Shown here: positions 8,379 through 16,761 of the stretch, piece by piece
How positions within the stretch are numbered: the stretch's first letter is position 1
Layout: each line of letters starts with the position of its first letter
Assembly (NCBI GenBank): GCA_902780635.1
Contig: CACZGH010000004.1
Coordinates: forward strand, 124,001-188,000
Direction of reading: 5' to 3'
Source: an uncultured Prevotellaceae bacterium
GTDB taxonomy: Bacteria; Bacteroidota; Bacteroidia; Bacteroidales; Bacteroidaceae
DNA: 64,000 bases
Position numbers and translations under genes: made by a program
The notes under the pieces: model-generated
What the model saw: the letters and a program-made list of their open reading frames with translations, nothing else
Databases searched by the model: none
What the model was told of the DNA's origin: nothing

Positions 8379-8495
8379 CAAAATTACAGCGAATACTGAT
8401 AAGGCGAATCTTATTTCCTGTTTTTTGTCAAAGCACATGCGACAGAGGGTTGTTTTTTGCGACACATCAGAGAAACAGCTGCTGAATCTGTCGCA
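8379..8495 (-). promoter_or_regulatory. Motif-1 promoter, copy A
   Basis: On the minus strand: TGCGACA (8495-8489), TGTCGCA (8464-8458), TGTCGCA (8444-8438), then the -7 box TAATTTTG (8386-8379). Start-to-start distances are 31, 20 and 58 bp, total 109. The leader of about 40 bases ends at the ATG at 8341. The pattern and total distance match copies B, C and D. Confidence 0.7.
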
Positions 8496-8512
8496 TACAT
8501 AGGGAATGTAGG

Positions 8513-8599
8513 GAGGCCAGCGTGGTCTATCCGCAGTATTTCGAGAGACAAGAATGGGGCTTCATCAATAACTGGTATTTGGGGTTGGCGCGCAAGTAG
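8513..8599 (+). pseudogene. C-terminal remnant of a duplicate of the 9171-9383 gene
   Basis: Reading from 8513 gives EASVVYPQYFERQEWGF and INNWYLGLARK then a stop. This matches the C-terminus of the downstream gene (EASEAYPQYLERQERDI, INNWYFGVARK). DNA identity is high through the stop codon and the following TGAGGTC. The first two-thirds of the gene and its plus-strand promoter are missing; in their place, just upstream, lies the motif-1 element of the divergent gene. No start codon is available, so it is a dead copy. Confidence 0.8.
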
Positions 8600-8920
8600 T
8601 GAGGTCTGGCTCTATGATTAATCAGTCCACAATGATCAGTATAGCAATCCAAATAGCCAGAGGGGTATCTTGTTGCCGTGACCTATATCAATGTTGTCGC
8701 TAAGAAGGAAGAAGGTAGATGGAAGAAGGAAGAGGGAAGGGGATTTTGGTTCATGGTTAAGGGTTGACAATTCTCTCCTATCCTCCTCAACTCCTTAGCC
8801 TAAATCAATCTCCATAGAGTGGAGTTTTCGTTCCTTTCGCTATTTCGGGCCTTTTCGGAATCTAAAAATTCTAAGGAGTCAAGGAGTTAAGGAGTTTTTT
8901 CCTTCAAACGTAACTATCAA
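8600..8920. other. Non-coding stretch after the dead copy
   Basis: No gene seen. It holds a decayed counterpart of the terminator region found after 9383: the inverted segments CTCCTCAACTCCTTAG (near 8785) and CTAAGGAGTCAAGGAG (near 8862) flank a GGAATCTAAAAA stretch that also occurs at about 9490-9500. This supports tandem duplication of a gene-plus-terminator unit. Confidence 0.5.
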
Positions 8921-8977
8921 CTCTCAACTCTCAATTCTCAACTCTCAATTCTCAATTCTCAACTCTCAACTCTCATC
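8921..8977 (+). repeat. AACTCTCA/ATTCTCA short tandem repeat
   Basis: About seven degenerate 7-8-bp units (CAACTCT, CAATTCT) immediately upstream of motif-1 copy B. Confidence 0.8.
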
Positions 8978-8983
8978 CGTCAA

Positions 8984-9100
8984 AGCGACAGCTTTCAAAG
9001 CCTTTTCCCATATTTGTCGCAAATGTGGGAATCTGTCGCGTGCTTTCCCATAAAAAAACGATATAATTTCTTGCCCGCTTTCAGAATCGCCCTACCTTTG
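8984..9100 (+). promoter_or_regulatory. Motif-1 promoter, copy B
   Basis: AGCGACA (8984-8990), TGTCGCA (9015-9021), TGTCGCG (9034-9040), -7 box TACCTTTG (9093-9100). Distances are 31, 19 and 59, total 109, identical to copy C. No convincing -33 TTTG is present, as expected for an activator-dependent promoter. Confidence 0.75.
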
Positions 9101-9115
9101 CATCAGAACAACAAA

Positions 9116-9131
9116 GACAGGCTCTCCTGTC
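9116..9131 (+). promoter_or_regulatory. 5'-UTR hairpin shared with 31070-31085
   Basis: GACAGG-CTCT-CCTGTC, a 6-bp stem just after the transcription start. The same stem with loop TTCA occurs in the leader of the gene at 31134, inside a conserved AACAACAAAGACAGG context. It may stabilise the mRNA 5' end. Confidence 0.5.
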
Positions 9132-9170
9132 ATGACAACAAAAATAATAATAACAAAAAAATATACGATT

Positions 9171-9383
9171 ATGAAAGCAATGGAATTAACCCAGATGACA
9201 TTTGCCCAGTACAATGTAACGTCAATGTCAACCAAAGTGAACAACTTCAAAACGGCCATAAAGAAATTCATCAAGGCCACGTACAGATTCATCAAAGAGG
9301 CCAGCGAGGCCTATCCACAATATCTCGAGAGACAGGAACGAGACATCATCAATAACTGGTATTTTGGGGTGGCGCGCAAATAG
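9171..9383 (+). CDS. Small basic protein of unknown function (motif-1 regulon)
   Basis: A 70-residue protein, MKAMELTQMTFAQYNVTS and onward, with no signal peptide. The middle (TKVNNFKTAIKKFIKATYRF) is a strongly basic amphipathic helix and the C-terminus (PQYLERQERDIINNWYFGVARK) is aromatic. The start at 9171 is preferred over an in-frame ATG at 9132 because the sister genes at 18949 and 31134 also start in an ATTATGAAA context at the same point of an AT-rich leader. It has its own motif-1 promoter and terminator. A truncated paralogue lies 570 bases upstream. It might bind membranes or nucleic acid, but nothing in the sequence decides this. Confidence 0.65.
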   Translation: MKAMELTQMTFAQYNVTSMSTKVNNFKTAIKKFIKATYRFIKEASEAYPQYLERQERDIINNWYFGVARK

Positions 9384-9412
9384 TGAGGTCGGCACCTGAC
9401 AAAACTCCTTTC

Positions 9413-9460
9413 CTCCCAGTCTCCTTAGATTCTTTTGGCCTAAGAAGACTGGGAGTTTTT
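9413..9460 (+). terminator. Rho-independent terminator
   Basis: CTCCCAGTCT...AGACTGGGAG stem with an extended CTTAG/CTAAG pairing, followed by five T. Confidence 0.85.
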
Positions 9461-9618
9461 CGTACATTTTCGTCTTTTCGGACCTTTACGGAATCTAAAA
9501 ATACTTCCTTGATTCACTTCATCGAATGCTTACGTTGAAAAATATTAAAATGACATTTCTATGTCAGATTTCCAGCTTTTCTTTGTCGTGAATTTAGAAA
9601 CCATCTCACACAAAGAAA

Positions 9619-10323
9619 ATGGAACAAGGATATATCATTTTGCAATGCACAGCATCTGACACAAGTCTTGGCACAGCATTTGGCACAGTTTCTGACACAA
9701 ACTCAGGCATAGGCATTCTTTATATAGAAAAGTTATGCAATAATCAGAATATCAGTCATTTATTTCCTAACGAAAACCATCTTGAATCTACGATTTCTGC
9801 TCCCCATCGGCACAAAAACGGCACACCATCCGACACGCCCTCCGGCACAAAGAAGAATAAAGATATAAATATATTCATCAACGACAACAACGCGCACGCG
9901 CATGAAAGCATTCAACAAGAAATCAACGAGATGAATGCCAATCAATCGTGGCAAGAGGCCATCTGTATGCGTCATCCATTTCACCCAACTATTCATCAAA
10001 CATCCATCATTATGCATCCCATCAGTGTCAACCAAGTTCTGCGGATTTCATCCGCGACGCCCAGCAGTGGGCTATCAGTCAGTCACAGCGTCTTATCAGA
10101 AAGACAGAGAGCCGACATGGCCACCTTCAAGAAGCTTTTCCCATCTGAGGAGCATGTCCTGGCTTTCTTCGCACCGGCGGGCATCCAAGCCCTGTATAGC
10201 TACTTGCGCCGTGAGTATGTCAGTCAGGGGCGTGATCCACGTGAGTCGTCCCTCTATCAATTGGGGAAAATCACTGATGAGCAACTGCAAATCGTCCTCA
10301 GTGAGGAAGAGTCTGCTTTTTGA
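9619..10323 (+). CDS. Putative DUF7833-like accessory protein, possibly frameshifted
   Basis: An open frame of 234 codons. The first half is low-complexity with Ser/Thr-Asp/Gly repeats (TASDTSLGTAFGTVSDTNSG and GTPSDTPSGTKKNKD) followed by NANQSWQEAICMRH, which resembles the linker and start of DUF7833-type proteins of Bacteroidetes mobile elements. The C-terminus (MATFKKLFPSEEHVLAFFAP and beyond) looks like normal protein. The middle (about 9965-10110) is Ser/Pro/His-rich in this frame but reads as natural protein in the next frame (SADFIRDAQQWAISQSQRL). Two compensating frameshifts are therefore possible. Function unknown; low confidence in the central sequence. Confidence 0.45.
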   Translation: MEQGYIILQCTASDTSLGTAFGTVSDTNSGIGILYIEKLCNNQNISHLFPNENHLESTISAPHRHKNGTPSDTPSGTKKNKDINIFINDNNAHAHESIQQEINEMNANQSWQEAICMRHPFHPTIHQTSIIMHPISVNQVLRISSATPSSGLSVSHSVLSERQRADMATFKKLFPSEEHVLAFFAPAGIQALYSYLRREYVSQGRDPRESSLYQLGKITDEQLQIVLSEEESAF

Positions 10324-10433
10324 GCAACAGGCTCTTATCTCTTGTTGGATTTCATCTGCGGCTTCAACCCTGCCACCATTCATTTCTTCGACCTCTTTGT
10401 CGTACCCAAAGGCCAAGAGATACTTTTGGATAA

Positions 10434-10460
10434 TGACGCACCGTTTTGAATGGTGCGTCA
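10434..10460 (+). terminator. Hairpin, probable weak terminator
   Basis: TGACGCACC - 9-base loop - GGTGCGTCA, a perfect 9-bp stem followed by a broken T-rich run. It lies between the gene ending at 10323 and the convergent restriction gene ending at 10546. Confidence 0.5.
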
Positions 10461-10545
10461 ATTGGTTTTGGATTGGGAGAAGGGTGTGAAGTGCGGAAAA
10501 CTTTCAAATTAGTTATTTGATGCCTGCCTCAATGATTTCTCGAAA

Positions 10546-11664
10546 TCATTTCGAGAATAAAAACGCAGGTTTATCTGTAATCCATTCTCTTAGAGGCACA
10601 TTATTTTCGTCTGCAAATTTACAGCAAATATTTAACCATGCCTCATACATATCCTCACTTTGAAGAAGAATCGGATTAAAGTCTTTAATCATCATATACA
10701 TTTCTGACGAAGGATGTCTTAACACCGCCTTAATTTCATCAGAATAATCCACGATTATATTGAATACCTGTGCAACAGGAGTTTCCAGGCGCTTTCCGTT
10801 TACATGTGTAATCTTACCTCCTGCAGAATAGATGTCTCGAATGTTAGGATTAACCACCTGATTATAAGCACACAACCAAAGTGTTGTATTATTATACTTT
10901 GTCATTATTCGAGCAGGATTCAGTGCTTCAGGAAATAGAATCATGCATTTAGTTTGCAATTCACGTTTTTCCCATATATCGAGCGAGTTCCATAATTTAA
11001 TATTGAAGGAATGTCCTGTTTCCACATTGTCTGAAGTAATCCACCATGGCATTTCTTGTCTATTTTGCTGACGAGCAAGTTCTCTATAATAATGTCTTAC
11101 CTTTGATATGCTATCAGGCGAAGTACGGAAATCATCATATGTTGTCCCCATCTTTGAAAATATGGTTTTATTCTTATCTAATTCCATATTTATCAGATAT
11201 CTAGGAGAGTGGGTGACAGCAATATCGTACAAAACGTCTTGATATGGTCTGCACTTAAATTGTGGCACATTTCCACCAAGTTTTCCAAATAGCATATATA
11301 TATCATCAACATTTTCAACACGGGTGGTTTCTACGATACTACTACCTGTGGACGTCCAGTGATCTTCTTTTGTTGATTTTACTTCAACGCCATAATATTT
11401 CTCAGCTATTATATCGGGGAATCTTTGTCCTGAAATTAACTTAACCTCATTTGCGTCAAAAGGTGAATCAGCACATGCCAGCTTAATCTTTTCAACTGCA
11501 CAAGGTTCTAATGTACTCGAATTTAATCGTTTGTACTCGTTAGGATTTGCTAAAGCTTCTTGATTTAGAATCTTTTCTGTTCTATCCATCAAATCAACAA
11601 AGGCTTGGTGAGCCAATGTAATATCTCTTTTCCTGATAGCGATGATATTATTACTTGTATCCAT
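10546..11664 (-). CDS. Type II restriction endonuclease
   Basis: A 372-residue cytosolic protein that begins two bases after the stop of the cytosine methyltransferase, the usual arrangement for a type II restriction pair. A PD-(D/E)XK nuclease core is visible: RFPDIIAEKYYGVEVKSTKE at residues 81-100, with Asp84, Glu94 and Lys96 as candidate catalytic residues. The rest is not recognised, which is normal for restriction enzymes. It should cut unmodified DNA at the site protected by the partner methylase; the specificity cannot be read from sequence. The cassette is noticeably more AT-rich than its surroundings, a sign of horizontal transfer. Confidence 0.85.
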   Translation of the reverse strand: MDTSNNIIAIRKRDITLAHQAFVDLMDRTEKILNQEALANPNEYKRLNSSTLEPCAVEKIKLACADSPFDANEVKLISGQRFPDIIAEKYYGVEVKSTKEDHWTSTGSSIVETTRVENVDDIYMLFGKLGGNVPQFKCRPYQDVLYDIAVTHSPRYLINMELDKNKTIFSKMGTTYDDFRTSPDSISKVRHYYRELARQQNRQEMPWWITSDNVETGHSFNIKLWNSLDIWEKRELQTKCMILFPEALNPARIMTKYNNTTLWLCAYNQVVNPNIRDIYSAGGKITHVNGKRLETPVAQVFNIIVDYSDEIKAVLRHPSSEMYMMIKDFNPILLQSEDMYEAWLNICCKFADENNVPLREWITDKPAFLFSK

Positions 11665-11666
11665 AT

Positions 11667-13019
11667 TTAATCAAAATATAAATGCCAAACTTCTTGAACT
11701 CTTCTTGCTATGTTGTAAGCTAACATAGGTGGTACTGCATTTCCAATTACTTTGTATGCTCCGGAAGGACTAACTGCATATCTTTTAGAAGCAAGTTTAT
11801 GGAACACAAAAGGATAATCAGGTGGAAATGTTTGGATCAGAGCGCATTCACGAGGTGTGAGCCTACGTTCAGCAAGTCCGTTGTTTAATTCATCCATGTT
11901 TTTACCACCATGTTCTGCTGATAATCTACGAAACTCTATATTCCCATGATGCTCAGATCGTATTGTAGGTCCTAGTCCATCCATATTTATCTCTGTTTGC
12001 CCTTGACTTCCATTACTAAGATACTGAGCACCAGAGAAGAATTTTTGAGCTAAATCTTTCGAATGTTCAGGCTCAGGTAATCCTCCTAATACGTCTCTAC
12101 AGGTAACAGGCGAAGGAAGTTCGTCGTTATCAACATTGAATTTGTGTGTTGGCAATGGATAAGGATAGTATTCTTGTGGGATATTCTCTTGCTCTAACGC
12201 TTCAATTGCCTGAGGAGATAATGCTGATCGCTTTATTCCTATGAAAAACACACGTTCACGTGTCTCTGGTACTCCATAATTTCCTGCATGCAGAACTTGT
12301 GGCTCAAGAACTATATAATCATTTCCGTTGGCAGTCGAGAAATCTCGTTGTATAATATCCTTAACATCACCAAGACTAACCAACCCCTTGACATTCTCTG
12401 CAATGAACATTTTAGGTTGGACAATATCGATGACTTGCTTCATCCACATATACAGTTTTCCTCTCGTTTCCTCTGATGGTTCATCATTAAGCCTTTTCTC
12501 TCCGTTATGTGATACCGCAGAATAAAAGCCTTTTCTTTTTCCTGCAACGCTGAAGTCCTGACAAGGGAATCCACCAGTTACAACATCAATATTGTGAGGA
12601 AATACCTCATGGCCTTCTCTTTGGAGTTTGACTAAATTGACAATACTTTCCAAATGGTAAATTTCAGGATTTACATGATAACGAGACATATAGTTCAACC
12701 ATGTTAATCGAGCTTCTTCCAAAATATCACAGGCAAATACTGTCCTAAAAAGATTACGATTGAGCATTACCCAGTTGTCATTAACTTGATAATCTATCCA
12801 ATCAGGATTTGTCACGGAATTGTGGTGACACATAAATCCACCTTCAAGACCTAAATCCATACCTCCACATCCAGAAAACAAGGATAACACTCTTAATGTA
12901 CCATCCTCATGTCGTTCATCGTCACCATTGTTGAAAAACAAATCAAATTGCGGTTCTGAGATTAAATCTGATTGTTGTTCTATTTCTATCTCGGTATATT
13001 TAATTGCTTTCTTTGCCAT
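11667..13019 (-). CDS. DNA (cytosine-5-)-methyltransferase
   Basis: A 450-residue C5 DNA methylase with the ordered motifs of the family: motif I VLSLFSGCGGMDLGLEGGF (about 45-62), motif IV GGFPCQDFSVAGKRKG with the catalytic Cys near residue 150, motif VI AENVKGL near 205, motif VIII-like NYGVPETRERVFFIGI, motif IX RRLTPRECALIQTFP and motif X YKVIGNAVPPMLAYNIARR. The region between VIII and IX is the target-recognition domain. It protects the host against the endonuclease encoded immediately downstream. The start ATG lies 6 bases after the stop of the HTH gene, so the order is controller, methylase, endonuclease in one transcript. Confidence 0.95.
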   Translation of the reverse strand: MAKKAIKYTEIEIEQQSDLISEPQFDLFFNNGDDERHEDGTLRVLSLFSGCGGMDLGLEGGFMCHHNSVTNPDWIDYQVNDNWVMLNRNLFRTVFACDILEEARLTWLNYMSRYHVNPEIYHLESIVNLVKLQREGHEVFPHNIDVVTGGFPCQDFSVAGKRKGFYSAVSHNGEKRLNDEPSEETRGKLYMWMKQVIDIVQPKMFIAENVKGLVSLGDVKDIIQRDFSTANGNDYIVLEPQVLHAGNYGVPETRERVFFIGIKRSALSPQAIEALEQENIPQEYYPYPLPTHKFNVDNDELPSPVTCRDVLGGLPEPEHSKDLAQKFFSGAQYLSNGSQGQTEINMDGLGPTIRSEHHGNIEFRRLSAEHGGKNMDELNNGLAERRLTPRECALIQTFPPDYPFVFHKLASKRYAVSPSGAYKVIGNAVPPMLAYNIARRVQEVWHLYFD

Positions 13020-13025
13020 GTGTGG

Positions 13026-13228
13026 TTATTGTTTGGTTGAAACGATTAAATCGCGAACATCAACGTCAAGGAGATTTGCAATCTTATTAAGGGTATTCAA
13101 ATCTGGTTGAACACTATTGCTGCACCACTTACTTATTGTACATGCAGACTTTCCAACTTGCTCAGCCAACCACTTACTTTTTTTTCTTGCTCGGCAAGAA
13201 CTGCTTTTATGCGATTCAATTTTGCCAT
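13026..13228 (-). pseudogene. Frameshifted XRE-family HTH controller of the RM cassette
   Basis: Read across a run of eight A (plus-strand T at 13178-13185), the sequence encodes MAKLNRIKAVLAEQEKK and then, after a one-base shift, SKWLAEQVGKSACTISKWCS, followed by PDLNTLNKIANLLDVDVRDL and IVSTKQ-stop. With one extra A the product would be a complete 67-residue XRE helix-turn-helix protein, typical of regulators beside Bacteroidetes cytosine methylases. As written, translation stops after about 31 residues. The length (203 bases) is one short of 68 codons. It may be a true mutation, slippage-based phase variation, or a sequencing error in the homopolymer. Confidence 0.8.
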
Positions 13229-13255
13229 GATAATCTATAATAATAAAGTTTGGTG

Positions 13256-13263
13256 CAAAGATA
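13256..13263 (-). promoter_or_regulatory. -7 box of the restriction-modification operon
   Basis: TATCTTTG on the minus strand, 28 bases before the HTH start codon. It matches TAnnTTTG and would drive the HTH-methylase-endonuclease transcript. Confidence 0.6.
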
Positions 13264-13320
13264 ATAAATGTCCATGAAAAAGATGGCTCTTACCAGTGAC
13301 AAATAATTTTAAGAAGTCTA

Positions 13321-13354
13321 GGAGGAAAGGAGTCTTTTTCATTTCTTTTCCTCC
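13321..13354 (-). terminator. Hairpin after the C10 protease gene
   Basis: GGAGGAAA (13321-13328) pairs with TTTCCTCC (13347-13354), 8 bp with an 18-base loop. It lies 26 bases past the protease stop. Weak. Confidence 0.45.
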
Positions 13355-13379
13355 CCTCCCATTACACCTATTCAGAAAA

Positions 13380-16300
13380 TCAATATCTTCCTAAGATGAT
13401 GTCAACGGTACTAAGGACATCGGAGATATCAATCTGTCCATCTTTATTGATGTCACTTTTGGCACGGATGAAGCCTTCTGGATTGCGCCCTAAAATATAA
13501 TCGACTATCAGTAATACATCAGAAATATCCACAATTTGATCATTGTTGACATCACCCAACGGCAGCAAAAAAGCACTTGATAAGTAGCCGGGGTTGTCGG
13601 GTCCGCCATCGATATGGGCATAATCCAAACCTGTATGTTCCTCACTAAATGTTGTTCCCTTTTCGCCTATAAGTTCAAAACAATAATAAAACATATCATC
13701 ACCATTTTCCACTTTTTCAGTATTCCAATCATCACCCACATAAATGGATTCAAGGGACCAACAACTGCTAAACATACCCGACATGTTGTTCACATTTGAT
13801 GTATTGAATGCAGAAAGATCAAGGTTTTTAATATACCAACAACCATTGAACATACCACTCATGTTATTCACGTTTGATGTGTTGAATGCAGAAAGATCAA
13901 GATTTTTCAATGAGAAACAATCCGTAAACATATAACTCATGTTAGTTACATTTGATGTATTGAAACTACTTAAATCTAAAGCATTAAGTTGATGGCACTC
14001 TCTAAAAAGGAAATCCATCTCTGATACTTTTTCAGTATTAAAGTTGTGGAGATTTAAGTTTTCCAATGAATTACATCCTAAGAACATATAATTCATATTT
14101 GTCAAATTCGATGTGTTGAAATTGCTCAAGTCAAGACTCTTTAATGAAATACAACGATTGAACATTCCGTTCATATTTGTTACGTTGTCTGTAATGAAAC
14201 TACCAAGATCAAGAGCAGTCAATGATTCACAGCTGTTAAACATATTGCTCATGTCTGTTACCTTTGAAGTATTAAAACCACTCAAATCAAGAATCTTTAA
14301 TGACCCGCAACCAAAAAATGTACCATTCATACTTTCCACATTCGATGTGTCAAAACTACTAAGGTCAAGGTGTTCCAACGACCCACAGCCACTAAATTGG
14401 TACCCCATTGTATTCACTTTTTTTGTATTAAAACTACTAAGATCGAGTTCCTTTAAAGATCCACACCCATTGAACATTGCATACATATTTGAGACATTTT
14501 CTGTGTTGAAATTGCTAAGATTCAGAGTTTTCAACGAGCTACAGCCATCGAACATCCCACTCATGTTTGTGACATTCGAAGTATTAAAACTACTCAAATC
14601 AAGTTTCTGCAACGAACTACAGCATGCGAACATCGCAAACATATCAGTTACCTTATCGGTGTAAAATCCACTAAGGTCAAGATTTTCCAATAAGCTACAT
14701 TCCCTAAACATATACTCCATGGAACCAGACACATTTGATGTATTAAAACTGCTTACGTCAAGTTTTTTTAAAGACCAACACATATCAAACATGTTATACA
14801 TGGAATTTACTTTCTCTGTATTAAAACTGCTTAAATCGAGACTATCTATAGAAGAACAACCTTGAAACATAGCCCACATACTTGTCACATTTTCGGTATT
14901 GAAATGGGAAAGATCAAGTTTCTTCAGCGAGGAGCAGTATCTAAATGTATAAGTCATTTCTTCTACTTTTTCAGTATTAAAACTACTTAAGTCTAATTCT
15001 GTCAACGAAGAGCAACCCTCGAACATGGAAAACATTGTTAGATTGTTCTTTGTATTAAAATTACTTAGATCGAGCCTTTCCAATGAGGAACATCCATCAA
15101 ACATATATTGCATCAATGCGGTGTTTTCTGTATTGAAACTGTTTATGTCCAGTTCTTTTAAAGAAGAACAATTTTCAAACATACCATCCATCATAATTAC
15201 GTGATTTGTGTTAAAACCACTTAGATTAAGAGCCTTTAAGGATATACAATCTTGAAACATCCAACCCATATCATGTACATGATCTGTACAAAAACCATTA
15301 AAGTCAATTGTTTCCAATGAAGAACACCCATAAAACATTCCCATCATCTCTGTTACATGAGAGGTATTCAAATTCTTCAGTCCTGTTATTGACTTAAGAT
15401 TTTCACATTGAGAAAAGAAACCATTTAATGACTCCAATTCATAATCAGCAAAGGACGAATCGATGATACAAGCTACCATTTCTGAATCCTGAGGACAATG
15501 AAGTAATTCTATTTCAGACGTAAAATTAGGATCTGTAGCCATCAAATCAGGAAAGACTTTCCCTGAACGATTCTTTTTTTCCGTATCGTAGTACAATGTC
15601 ATTGTTCCATTTTCAAGCACCCCATAGGTTTCAGGAAGAGCAGTGCTTGATGGCTTTATACCAATGATGGCACATTGGTCGTTGTTGTAATCAGGTAATA
15701 CCGATAAGAGATAGTTGCCGTTCATGTATCCTCCCCAGCCCCAATTGAGATGGAAGTAGTCATTTCCGTCATAGCCATCAACCACAAAGACATGCCCCAT
15801 CGTTTCATTACTACCTCCATATAAGACTGGACGATGGTTAGATAACTCATCATAAATGAGCTGATTCCATGTATTCTGTTCATAATCAGAATTATATACC
15901 ATAGAAATGTTTATGTCATACCCAAAATAGCGAGGAAGTGATTTTAGCACATTGTCAGCACGAGCTCCACTACCAGAAGCGTTATATTGCATTTTTACAG
16001 ATTCTCCACATAACACCATCAGTTTGGCCACTGCTTCGATTTGTTCTTGGGTAGGCTCTCCTTGATAATTGGGCAACATATTATCCCAGTCGATAGTTGT
16101 GATGGGATAATCAGAAGCTACAGACCCTTGTTCGTCATAAATATAGCCATGGATGATATTTCTTGTCTGTTCCGGCCACTTGTGATAATACATGATTTGT
16201 GCCATCGCTGTAGCAACGCAACCTGTCGGAGACTCATCAGGGCACATAGTATTATAAGGCCACCACTGATCCCATTCACAATCAAGCATTGGTGAAATAG

Positions 16301-16721
16301 AACTGCCCCGTTCCTTACGCTTTGATGCAATCTCAGTTTGAGGATTCTTTCGTAAATAATCAACCTGAGCGGCATATCCTTCCAACCACTCCCGAAGATT
16401 GTCTGGCAGTTGATCTGCAACAAAACTCCCTTCGAAAGAGTAGCCCAAAATGGCAGGCATTCGTTCGTCACCACTAACAATTACAAAACCGCCGTTAGAC
16501 TCATCATTGAAAATGTAAAACTCATCTCGGTTGTTGACAAGCTTCAACTGAGGATTCTTTCTCGGAACCTTCATTTTCATCGAGGATGGACTGTCGGGTT
16601 GACTGAGAAAAGACACGGCTTTTTGCATAGCCGCCTCTATTGATACTTGTTGAGCAGACATGGGCAGCACAGACAATAAAAATAATATGAAAAGGCTGTT
16701 GGAAGAGAACGGTTTTTGCAT
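13380..16721 (-). CDS. C10 (streptopain-type) cysteine protease with DUF285 repeats and dockerin
   Basis: A 1113-residue exported protein in four parts. Residues 1-24 are a signal peptide. About 25-140 resemble the C10 propeptide. About 145-350 form a peptidase C10 catalytic domain with Cys168 in SPTGCVATAMAQIMYYHKWP and His310 in TMGHVFVVDGYDG, followed by the family's HLNWGWGG motif. About 440-1030 hold 22 units of roughly 24-26 residues of the BspA-type DUF285 pattern (SSFNTSNVTNMSGMFDGCSS, LKTLDL). About 1053-1113 form a dockerin type I domain with two Asp-rich loops (GDVNNDQIVDISD and SDINKDGQIDISD). C10 proteases degrade host proteins and the repeats suggest adhesion, so a surface protease-adhesin is likely. 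No T9SS tail is seen. It is monocistronic. Confidence 0.9.
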   Translation of the reverse strand: MQKPFSSNSLFILFLLSVLPMSAQQVSIEAAMQKAVSFLSQPDSPSSMKMKVPRKNPQLKLVNNRDEFYIFNDESNGGFVIVSGDERMPAILGYSFEGSFVADQLPDNLREWLEGYAAQVDYLRKNPQTEIASKRKERGSSISPMLDCEWDQWWPYNTMCPDESPTGCVATAMAQIMYYHKWPEQTRNIIHGYIYDEQGSVASDYPITTIDWDNMLPNYQGEPTQEQIEAVAKLMVLCGESVKMQYNASGSGARADNVLKSLPRYFGYDINISMVYNSDYEQNTWNQLIYDELSNHRPVLYGGSNETMGHVFVVDGYDGNDYFHLNWGWGGYMNGNYLLSVLPDYNNDQCAIIGIKPSSTALPETYGVLENGTMTLYYDTEKKNRSGKVFPDLMATDPNFTSEIELLHCPQDSEMVACIIDSSFADYELESLNGFFSQCENLKSITGLKNLNTSHVTEMMGMFYGCSSLETIDFNGFCTDHVHDMGWMFQDCISLKALNLSGFNTNHVIMMDGMFENCSSLKELDINSFNTENTALMQYMFDGCSSLERLDLSNFNTKNNLTMFSMFEGCSSLTELDLSSFNTEKVEEMTYTFRYCSSLKKLDLSHFNTENVTSMWAMFQGCSSIDSLDLSSFNTEKVNSMYNMFDMCWSLKKLDVSSFNTSNVSGSMEYMFRECSLLENLDLSGFYTDKVTDMFAMFACCSSLQKLDLSSFNTSNVTNMSGMFDGCSSLKTLNLSNFNTENVSNMYAMFNGCGSLKELDLSSFNTKKVNTMGYQFSGCGSLEHLDLSSFDTSNVESMNGTFFGCGSLKILDLSGFNTSKVTDMSNMFNSCESLTALDLGSFITDNVTNMNGMFNRCISLKSLDLSNFNTSNLTNMNYMFLGCNSLENLNLHNFNTEKVSEMDFLFRECHQLNALDLSSFNTSNVTNMSYMFTDCFSLKNLDLSAFNTSNVNNMSGMFNGCWYIKNLDLSAFNTSNVNNMSGMFSSCWSLESIYVGDDWNTEKVENGDDMFYYCFELIGEKGTTFSEEHTGLDYAHIDGGPDNPGYLSSAFLLPLGDVNNDQIVDISDVLLIVDYILGRNPEGFIRAKSDINKDGQIDISDVLSTVDIILGRY
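13742..15400 (-). repeat. DUF285 coding repeat array
   Basis: Coding repeats of about 72-78 bp, about 22 units, within the C10 protease gene. The units nearest the 3' end (about 13750-13910) are nearly identical to each other, suggesting recent unit duplication. Confidence 0.8.
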
Positions 16722-16761
16722 GATTGTTAGGTATTTAAAATATGATGGTGTTCTTACTCTC

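Noticed and set aside
10096-10461. 121-codon minus-strand frame overlapping the 9619-10323 gene
   Set aside because: Looks fairly protein-like, but it has no promoter or recognisable domain and would read through the hairpin at 10434-10460. Kept as a doubtful alternative only.
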